In this document: positions 41,030 through 47,179 of the stretch, piece after piece
Layout: each line of letters opens with the position of its first letter
Position numbering within the stretch: position 1 is the stretch's first letter
The notes under the pieces: generated by a model
The model's input: the letters and a program-made list of their open reading frames with translations, nothing else
The model's database searches: none
Told to the model about the DNA's origin: nothing
Translations under genes and position numbers: made by a program
DNA from: DATAXV01 sp036272915
GTDB taxonomy: Bacteria; Chloroflexota; Dormibacteria; Dormibacterales; Dormibacteraceae
Direction: 5' to 3'
DNA: 47,179 nt
NCBI GenBank assembly: GCA_036272915.1
Contig: DATAXV010000021.1
Coordinates: 1-47,179 of the forward strand

Positions 41030-42683
41030 GGCGGGTGAGCTCCTGCCAGGTCAGGAGCAGGCGGGTGGGCCTGCCGTGAGGGCAGGTGATGGCGTCGGTC
41101 GCCCGCTCCAGGTCGGCCAGGAGGCGGCGCTGCTCAGCCGGGTCCATGCGGTCGCCGAAGCGGACCGCGGAGTGGCAGGCGAGGGAGGCGGCGACCCGCT
41201 CCCTGGTGTCGTCCGGCCGGCGCTCGGCGAGGATCCCGAGCAGCTCGAGCACGGCCTCCCTCAGCCGGTCGGGTGCGATCTCGGCGGGGCCGGCGTGAAT
41301 GCGCAGCAGGCCCGGTCCGAAGGGCTCGACCTCGAAGCCGAGCTGCCGGAGCTGAGCCTCGTTGTCGCTGGCGGCGGCGATCAGGCTCGGCTCGGCCTCG
41401 ATCGTCTCGGCGAGCAGCAGCGGCTGGCTCACCGCGCCGCTCGACGCGATCTGGGCGAGGAAGTGGTTGTAGAGGACCCGCTCATGGGCGGCGTGCTGGT
41501 CGATCAGGACCACCCCGTCCTCGCTCTCGGCGACCAGGTAGGCCTCGCGGACCTGACCCAGCGGCCGCAGCGGCCCCGGGTTCCCGGCCGGTGGCGGTGG
41601 CTCCGCCGGAGCCGACCCCAAGTCGATCGGCGGCCGGTGGTCGGTCACCTGGCGCAGGTCGGCGATGGCGGCCTGGGCGATGGGGACGGTCGAACCCCGG
41701 AGGTTCTCCGAGGTGATCTCGTAGGGCCGGGTCTCGGCGAGGGCGGAGCGCAGCGCCCGCTGGACGGCGCCGAAGACCTCGCGCTCGGCTTGGAACCGCA
41801 CCTCGCGCTTGGCCGGGTGCACGTTGACGTCGAGCTGGTCAGGCTCGATCCGGAGGTCGAGCACGGTGACCGGGTAGCGGCCCTTCTCCAGCGACCCCAG
41901 GTAGCTCTCCTCGATCGCGTAGGTCAGGGAGCGGGAAGCGATCGGCCGGCGGTTCACGGCGAGCAGCATCGCCTCGCGGGTGCCGCGGGAGAGGCGCGGC
42001 TCGGAGGTCAGCCCGCTCACCCCCTCGCCGCGAACCGCTCGCATCTCCGCCGCCACTCGCGGGCCGAGCACGGCGGCGACGGTGGCGACGGCGTCGCCGG
42101 AGCCGGGCGTGCGCAGCGAGGTGCGGTCGTCCATGCGCAACTCGAAGCGGACCTCGGGGTAGAGCAGGGCGTAGCTCTGCACGGTCTTGACGCAGGCCGC
42201 GCTCTCGGTCGCGTCGCTCTTCAGGAAGGCGAGGCGGGCCGGGGTCTGGGAGAAGAGGTCGCGCACCTCGAGCACGGTGCCGGGCACCGGCTGGGCGACG
42301 CCCTCCTCCAGCACCTCGCCGCCGCGCAGGCGGATCCGGGCGCCCCGGCTGCGGCACTCGACGTCGGCCACGGCGGCGATGCTGGCCAGGGCCTCGCCGC
42401 GGAAGCCGAGGGTGTCGATCGCGCCCAGATCGTCCAGCGTAACCACCTTGCTCGTGGCGTGCCGCCGGAAGGCCAGCGCGAGCTCCTCGGGCGGGATGCC
42501 GGCGCCGTCGTCGACGACCCGAAGCAGGGTGCGGCCCGCCCCGCGGACCTCGACCGTCACCCGCCGGGCGCCCGCGTCGAGCGCGTTCTCGACCAGCTCC
42601 TTCACCACCGACGCCGGCCGTTCGACGACCTCGCCCGCGGCGATGGCGTCGGCGACATGGGAGGCGAGCACCTGGATCGGCAT
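41010..42683 (-). CDS. mutL: DNA mismatch repair protein MutL
   Basis: The 557-residue protein starts at ATG 42683, sharing one base with the mutS stop. The GHKL ATPase has ELVENALDAGA, DDGAGIPPEEL, RHATSKV and GFRGEALASI. A proline-rich linker at about 350-372 precedes the C-terminal domain with IDQHAAHERVLYN, ACHSAVRFGD and CPHGRPT. The DQHA-x2-E-x4-E endonuclease motif ends in Asn406 where Glu is usual. MutL couples MutS recognition to strand incision. The rest of the long frame upstream is a shadow of mutS. Confidence 0.95.
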   Translation of the reverse strand: MPIQVLASHVADAIAAGEVVERPASVVKELVENALDAGARRVTVEVRGAGRTLLRVVDDGAGIPPEELALAFRRHATSKVVTLDDLGAIDTLGFRGEALASIAAVADVECRSRGARIRLRGGEVLEEGVAQPVPGTVLEVRDLFSQTPARLAFLKSDATESAACVKTVQSYALLYPEVRFELRMDDRTSLRTPGSGDAVATVAAVLGPRVAAEMRAVRGEGVSGLTSEPRLSRGTREAMLLAVNRRPIASRSLTYAIEESYLGSLEKGRYPVTVLDLRIEPDQLDVNVHPAKREVRFQAEREVFGAVQRALRSALAETRPYEITSENLRGSTVPIAQAAIADLRQVTDHRPPIDLGSAPAEPPPPAGNPGPLRPLGQVREAYLVAESEDGVVLIDQHAAHERVLYNHFLAQIASSGAVSQPLLLAETIEAEPSLIAAASDNEAQLRQLGFEVEPFGPGLLRIHAGPAEIAPDRLREAVLELLGILAERRPDDTRERVAASLACHSAVRFGDRMDPAEQRRLLADLERATDAITCPHGRPTRLLLTWQELTRHFRRNY

Positions 42684-45166
42684 CAGTCCTGCAGCCTTCC
42701 CTGGAGCTCGTAGAGCTTGCGCAGCGCCTCGATCGGGCTCAGGCTGTCCAGCTTGAGCTCGGCCAGCTCCGTGCGCAGGCCGTCGTCGGGCTGGAACAGG
42801 GCCAGCCCCAGCTGCTGCTCGGGCGGCTCCAGCGGCCGCGCCCTCTCGAGGTCGTCGAGGACCTGGCGGGCGCGGGCCACGACCTGGTTGGGCAGCCCGG
42901 CCAGGGCGGCGACGTGGATCCCATAGGAGCGGTCGGCACCGCCGGGGACGACGCGGTGGAGGAACCGAACCTCGCCACCCTCCTCGACCACCTCGACCCG
43001 CTCGTTGCGGACCCGGGGCAGACGCTCGGCCAGCTCGGTCAGCTCGTGGAAGTGGGTGGCGAACAGGGTCCGGCAGCGGAGGCGGGCGGAGTCGTGCAGG
43101 TGCTCGACCACGGCCTGGGCGATGGAGAGGCCGTCGTAGGTCGAGGTACCGCGGCCGACCTCGTCGAAGACGACCAGCGAGGCGGGCGTGGCGTGGGCGA
43201 GGATGTTGGCCGTCTCCGCCATCTCGACCATGAACGTCGACATGCCCGCGGCCAGGTCGTCGTGGGCGCCGACCCGGGTGAAGACCCGGTCGGCGACGCC
43301 GACCTCGGCGGTGGTCGCCGGCACCGGGCTGCCGCACTGGGCGAGGAGCACGATCAGGGCGACCTGGCGCAGGTAGGTCGATTTCCCGGCCATGTTCGGC
43401 CCGGTCAGGATCACGATCTGGGCGGCGTCGGCGTCGAGCTCGGTGTCGTTGGGGACGAAGTTGCCGGCCCCGACCGCCTGCTCCACGACCGGGTGCCTGC
43501 CCGCCTCGATGACCAGGCGGGGGGCGACCGTCAGCTGGGGCCGGACCCAGTCCAGGTCGGCGGCGTTCTCGGCCAGCGCCGCCAGCGCGTCGAGGTCCCC
43601 GGCGGCCCGGGCGCAGGCGAGCAGCCCGCCGGCCGCCTCGGCGATGCGCCCCTGCAGCCGGCGAAGGATCTCCAGCTCCCGCTCCAGCCGGTCCTGCTGG
43701 GCGTTGAGCACCACCGCCTCGCGCTCCTTGAGCTCGGGCGTGAGGTAGCGCTCGGCCCCGGTCAGCGTCTGCTTGCGGACGTACTCCTCGGGGACCAGGT
43801 CGGCGTTGACGTGGCTGACCTCGAGGTAGTAGCCGAAGACCTTGTTGAAGCCGACCTTGAGGCTCCTGATGCCGGTCCGCTGCCGCTCCCGCGCCTCCAG
43901 GCTCGCGATCCACTCGCGCGCCGAGCGCGAGGCCTCGAGGACGTGGTCCAGATCGGCGTCGTAGCCGGGCCGGATGGCGCCGCCCTCGCGCATCACCGCC
44001 GGCGGGTCGTCGACCAGGGCCCGGGCCAGCTCCCCAGCCAGCTCGGGGTCGGGGACGATGGCCGTGGCCAGCTGGCGCAGCCCGGGGGTGGTCGCCGCCG
44101 ACGCCGCCTCGGCGACCCGGGGCAGCGCCTCCAGCGAGCGGCGCAGGGCGCAGAGCTCGCGGGGTCCGGCCAGGCCCTGGGCGGCCCGCGAGACCAGCCG
44201 CTCCAGGTCGCCGACCTCCCCCAGCGCGCCGCGCAGCTCGGTCCTCAGGCCACCGCGGAGCTCCTCGACCGCACTCAGGCGGAGCTCGATCCGCTCCACG
44301 TCCCGCAGCGGCGCCCAGAGCCAGCGGCGCAGGCGCCGGGCGCCGATCGGGGTCACGGTGCGGTCGATCAGGCGCAGCAGCGCCTCCAGCTCGAGGTTGC
44401 GAACCGTCGCCCCGTCCAGCTGCATGGTCTCGTCCGGCGAGTAGGTGTGACAGCGGAGCAGGCCCGGCTCGACCCTGACCTGGTTCTGCTCCAGGTACTC
44501 CAGGGCCACGCCGGCGGCGCCGATGGCGAGCGGCATCTCCTCGGCCCCGATCGAGGCCGGGTAGGCGATCCCGAGACGGTCCTTGAGCCGCATCCGGCCC
44601 CGCTCCGGGTCGAAGCGGTAGGCCTCGATCTGCGGCGGGGTCAGCAGCTCGGCCGGGGCCAGCCGCTCCAGCTCGGCGGGCAGCCGCTCGGCCGCGAGCT
44701 GGCAGAGCTGGAGCTCGCCGGTGGAGATGTCGCAGGCGGCCAGCCCGGCGTCCGAGCCCCGGCTCCAGGCCGCCACCAGCCAGTTCGAGCGCTGCGGCTC
44801 GAGGTAGTCCTCCTCCACCACCGTTCCCGGCGTCAGCACCCGGGTCACCTCGCGGCGGACCACGGTCTTCCCGCCCGGCGGCTCGACCTGCTCGCAGATG
44901 ACCACCTTCTTGCCCGCTCGGAGCAGCTTCCCGGCGTAGGGCTGCCAGGCGTGATGGGGGACGCCGCACATCGGCTGGCGGCCGTTCTTCAGCGGCCGCG
45001 AGGTCAGGGTCACGCCCATGATCGGCGCCGCCTCGATGGCGTCGTCGAAGAAGATCTCGTAGAAGTCGCCCATCCGGAAGAGCAGGATCGCGTCGGGATG
45101 GGACCGCTTGGCGTCCCAGTACTGACGCATCGCCGGCGTCTCGTGCACGCCCCGATCGCTCACCAC
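42683..45166 (-). CDS. mutS: DNA mismatch repair protein MutS
   Basis: The 827-residue protein has the mismatch-reading FRMGDFYEIF near residue 30, with Phe35-x-Glu37, then the connector and lever, clamp domains. The ATPase has GPNMAGKSTYLRQ near residue 595, STFMVEMAETANIL, FDEVGRGTSTYDG and ATHFHELTEL. GTG 45166 and GTG 45163 are both possible starts. The C-terminal LSPIEALRKLYELQGRL helix is present. It recognises mismatches and recruits MutL, encoded immediately downstream. Confidence 0.97.
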   Translation of the reverse strand: MVSDRGVHETPAMRQYWDAKRSHPDAILLFRMGDFYEIFFDDAIEAAPIMGVTLTSRPLKNGRQPMCGVPHHAWQPYAGKLLRAGKKVVICEQVEPPGGKTVVRREVTRVLTPGTVVEEDYLEPQRSNWLVAAWSRGSDAGLAACDISTGELQLCQLAAERLPAELERLAPAELLTPPQIEAYRFDPERGRMRLKDRLGIAYPASIGAEEMPLAIGAAGVALEYLEQNQVRVEPGLLRCHTYSPDETMQLDGATVRNLELEALLRLIDRTVTPIGARRLRRWLWAPLRDVERIELRLSAVEELRGGLRTELRGALGEVGDLERLVSRAAQGLAGPRELCALRRSLEALPRVAEAASAATTPGLRQLATAIVPDPELAGELARALVDDPPAVMREGGAIRPGYDADLDHVLEASRSAREWIASLEARERQRTGIRSLKVGFNKVFGYYLEVSHVNADLVPEEYVRKQTLTGAERYLTPELKEREAVVLNAQQDRLERELEILRRLQGRIAEAAGGLLACARAAGDLDALAALAENAADLDWVRPQLTVAPRLVIEAGRHPVVEQAVGAGNFVPNDTELDADAAQIVILTGPNMAGKSTYLRQVALIVLLAQCGSPVPATTAEVGVADRVFTRVGAHDDLAAGMSTFMVEMAETANILAHATPASLVVFDEVGRGTSTYDGLSIAQAVVEHLHDSARLRCRTLFATHFHELTELAERLPRVRNERVEVVEEGGEVRFLHRVVPGGADRSYGIHVAALAGLPNQVVARARQVLDDLERARPLEPPEQQLGLALFQPDDGLRTELAELKLDSLSPIEALRKLYELQGRLQD

Positions 45167-45194
45167 ACCACCCCCGGACCCGCCTGGATCCCGA

Positions 45195-46514
45195 TCAGGC
45201 GACCAGCGATCCCGCCAGCTGCCCCGGTGTCGCCTCCTCGACCAGGACCTGGACCAGATCGCCGGGACTGACGGCGGGCGCGGGCGATCCCGCCATCTGC
45301 AACGACCGCGGTCCCGCCAGCCGCACCCGGCGCAGCGCCGTTCGCTTGCCCTGCCGGTTCCGCCCGTAGGGCCGGCCCAGCTCGTCGGCGCCCTCGATCA
45401 GGACCTCGACGGTGCGGCTGAGCCAGCGCTTGGTGCGGCGCGCCGCGATCTCGCGCTGCAGGGTGAGGAGCTCGTTGATCCGCCCCCGCTTGACGTCGGG
45501 GGGGACGTCGTCCGGCCAGCGATCGCCGGCGATCGTGCCCGGGCGCACCGAGTACTGGGCGAGGTGGACGACGTCGAACTCGATGTCCTCCATCAATTCG
45601 CGGGTGTGCCGGAACATCTCGTCGGTCTCCCCGGAGAAGCCGACGATGACGTCGGTGTAGAGGCCGACGTCGGGCATCAGCCCGCGGGCGCGCTCGACGA
45701 TGGCCCGGTAGTGCCGGACCTGGTAGCCGCGGGCCATTCGCTTGAGCATGAAATCGTCGCCGGACTGAATCGGCAGCTGGAGCTCATGGGCGACGCGGGG
45801 ATGCGACGCCATCAGCTCGAGCAGCTCCGGCTCCAGGTCCTGCGGGTGCGAGGTCATGAACCGCACGCGGGCCAGGCCCTCCAGGGAGGCGACGCGCTCG
45901 ACCAGACCGGCCAGACCGGAACCCGTCTCCGGGTCGCGGTAGTCGTCCACGTTCTGCCCCAGCAGCACGACCTCTCGGGCGCCGTCGGCGACCGCCTGCG
46001 AGCACTCGTCGAGCACCGCCGCCAGCGGCCGGTGGACCTCGCGTCCGCGGACCTTGGGGACGATGCAGAAGGTGCAGTTGTGATCGCAGCCCTGGATCAC
46101 GTTCACGTAGTGGCTGATCCCGGTCCGCCCGCCGGCGGGCAGAGCTTCACCCTCGGAGAGGTCGTAGCGGGCCTCCAGCTCGGTGATGAACGGGTCGTAC
46201 TCGCCGATCGGCACCACCGCGTCGAGCTGCGGGAACCGCCGGCGAAGCGCCTCGCCCTCCTTGCGCACCAGGCACCCGGTCAGGGCGATGGTCCGTCCCG
46301 GCGTCTTCCAGGGCCGCAGCTCGTGGAGCTTGGAGTAGACGCGCTCCTCCGACGCCTGCCGGACGACGCAGGTGTTGAGGATGGCGATGTCGGCCCGCTC
46401 CAGATCCTCCTCCTCGGCGAATCCGGCCGCGAGCAGGCGGCGGGACAGGCTCTCCGAGTCGGCCAGGTTCATCTGGCAGCCGATCGTCCAGACGTGAAAG
46501 CTCCGGGTCTGCAT
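45195..46514 (-). CDS. miaB: tRNA-2-methylthio-N6-dimethylallyladenosine synthase MiaB
   Basis: The 439-residue protein has the N-terminal cluster cysteines Cys13 (IGCQMNLADSE), Cys49 (LNTCVVRQ) and Cys81 (GCLVRKEG), and the radical-SAM cluster Cys143, Cys147, Cys150 in QGCDHNCTFCIVP. A C-terminal TRAM domain follows. It adds the methylthio group to i6A37 made by MiaA. It lies 28 bp upstream of mutS, forming the miaB-mutS-mutL-miaA series. Confidence 0.97.
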   Translation of the reverse strand: MQTRSFHVWTIGCQMNLADSESLSRRLLAAGFAEEEDLERADIAILNTCVVRQASEERVYSKLHELRPWKTPGRTIALTGCLVRKEGEALRRRFPQLDAVVPIGEYDPFITELEARYDLSEGEALPAGGRTGISHYVNVIQGCDHNCTFCIVPKVRGREVHRPLAAVLDECSQAVADGAREVVLLGQNVDDYRDPETGSGLAGLVERVASLEGLARVRFMTSHPQDLEPELLELMASHPRVAHELQLPIQSGDDFMLKRMARGYQVRHYRAIVERARGLMPDVGLYTDVIVGFSGETDEMFRHTRELMEDIEFDVVHLAQYSVRPGTIAGDRWPDDVPPDVKRGRINELLTLQREIAARRTKRWLSRTVEVLIEGADELGRPYGRNRQGKRTALRRVRLAGPRSLQMAGSPAPAVSPGDLVQVLVEEATPGQLAGSLVA

Positions 46515-46598
46515 GGCGCGGCCCCTATTAAACCGGACAGGACTGTGAGCGCGTGCCTGGCTTGGGGACGGGATTCACAGCCGGCGCCGCCAACGGGA

Positions 46599-46910
46599 TC
46601 AGCGGTGGTCGCGGACCTCGACCAGAAGACGGATACCGGTCCGCTCCTCGCCGTCGATGCTGATGTCGATGAAGGACGGCACACACACGATGTCGAGGCC
46701 GCCCGGCGCGACATACCCCCGCGAGATGGCTATCGCCTTCACCGCCTGGTTGATTGCACCGGCCCCGATGGCCTGTACCTCCACCCTTCCCTTGCTGCGG
46801 ATTACACCAGCGATCGCGCCCGCCACGGCAACCGGCTTCGAAGTGGCCGAGACCTTGAGAATCTCGGTGGGCGCATGGCCCTCCCCTGTCATTACTGCGG
46901 CATCTCCCAT
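46599..46910 (-). CDS. spoVS: Stage V sporulation protein S (SpoVS)
   Basis: The 103-residue protein has LKVSATSKPVAVAGAIAG, RSKGRVEVQAIGAGAINQAVKAIA (quoted in part) and FIDISIDGEERTGIRLLVEVR, which are the conserved lines of SpoVS. ATG 46910 shares one base with the ymdB stop (TGATG), so translation is probably coupled; ATG 46892 is closer to the usual N-terminus. SpoVS binds nucleic acid and affects sporulation or cell division in Bacillus. The 84 bases before miaB hold no gene. Confidence 0.94.
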   Translation of the reverse strand: MGDAAVMTGEGHAPTEILKVSATSKPVAVAGAIAGVIRSKGRVEVQAIGAGAINQAVKAIAISRGYVAPGGLDIVCVPSFIDISIDGEERTGIRLLVEVRDHR

Positions 46911-47179
46911 CAAATGTGTTCTCGATCGATACGCTGGATCGCTATCGCTCGCCCGGTGGGTTTGCTAATCGTAACCAGTACTGAGTTGAATGTCACGATG
47001 CCATCTGCAACCTCGAATCGCTGTGGCATTGAAGAGAGGAAGCGAGAGAGCACGCCCTGACGGTCCATGCCGATGACGCCGTCACGGGGACCGACCATCC
47101 CCACATCGGTCACATAGGCGGTTCCGTTGAGGAGCAGACGGGCGTCAGCGGTGGGGACGTGGGTGTGGGTGCCGACGAC
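46910..47179 (-). CDS. ymdB: YmdB-type phosphodiesterase, 5' part missing
   Basis: The last 89 codons and the stop are in the window. VVGTHTHVPTADARLLLNG, AYVTDVGMVGPRDGVIGM and RFEVADGIVTFNSVL are C-terminal lines of the TIGR00282 metallophosphoesterases, and HTH carries the metal-binding histidines. The family hydrolyses cyclic nucleotides or related diesters and is usually encoded beside rny and recA. It continues beyond the right edge. Confidence 0.9.
   Translation of the reverse strand, partial: VVGTHTHVPTADARLLLNGTAYVTDVGMVGPRDGVIGMDRQGVLSRFLSSMPQRFEVADGIVTFNSVLVTISKPTGRAIAIQRIDREHI

Noticed and set aside
42914..45271. Long plus-strand open frame opposite mutS
   Set aside because: Compositional shadow of mutS without motif support.

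Overview
The window is about 47 kb of very GC-rich bacterial chromosome, densely coding on both strands. Several features point to a monoderm-like Terrabacteria lineage, with Chloroflexota or Dormibacterota-type bacteria my best guess: the order ymdB-spoVS-miaB-mutS-mutL-miaA, a LexA with GAAC-N4-GTTC type SOS boxes, a divergent YneA-like LysM gene, and many LacI-family sugar regulators. This is inference; there is no rRNA, tRNA or ribosomal protein marker here.

Left part (1-14 kb): a minus-strand peptide/sugar-type ABC importer operon (lipoprotein binding protein, two permeases, one fused double ATPase, then a Gfo/Idh/MocA dehydrogenase running off the left edge) lies divergent from an RraA-like aldolase gene and a LacI regulator. 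Then come a GNAT acetyltransferase, a six-helix membrane protein, a chimeric and frameshifted reductase pair (short-chain epimerase fused to a saccharopine-dehydrogenase-like remnant), a VOC protein and a creatininase-family amidohydrolase.

DNA-end operon (13.7-20.7 kb): four tightly packed or overlapping plus-strand genes encode a NurA-like nuclease, a HerA-type translocase, SbcD (Mre11) and SbcC (Rad50). This is the same set that forms the archaeal HerA-NurA-Mre11-Rad50 operon. It is followed by zwf (glucose-6-phosphate dehydrogenase), a degenerate MNT-like nucleotidyltransferase ORF with a structured 3' region, a glutaredoxin-like gene and a LysM/lexA divergent SOS pair.

Middle (24-36.5 kb): a minus-strand lacI-xylA-xylB pentose operon, a P-loop kinase and GrpB-family pair, an acetamidase-like gene, a cysteine-free HesB-like protein, and a minus-strand series rRNA/tRNA methyltransferase - hflX - dapE - dapD - HIT - MetE-like methyltransferase.

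Accessory island (36.5-40 kb): composition is less GC-rich. It holds a stand-alone EndoU-type nuclease toxin, a small putative immunity protein, and a chimera of an immunity-like domain with the C-terminal half of an EndoU domain. Next to these are a decayed lacI fragment and a Tat-exported glycosidase-like protein with its own promoter and palindromic operator.

Right part (40-47 kb): miaA, mutL, mutS, miaB, spoVS and the 3' end of ymdB run on the minus strand with overlapping ends. miaA has no normal start codon and probably begins at ATT. The most interesting systems are the NurA-HerA-SbcD-SbcC operon and the EndoU toxin/immunity cassette.
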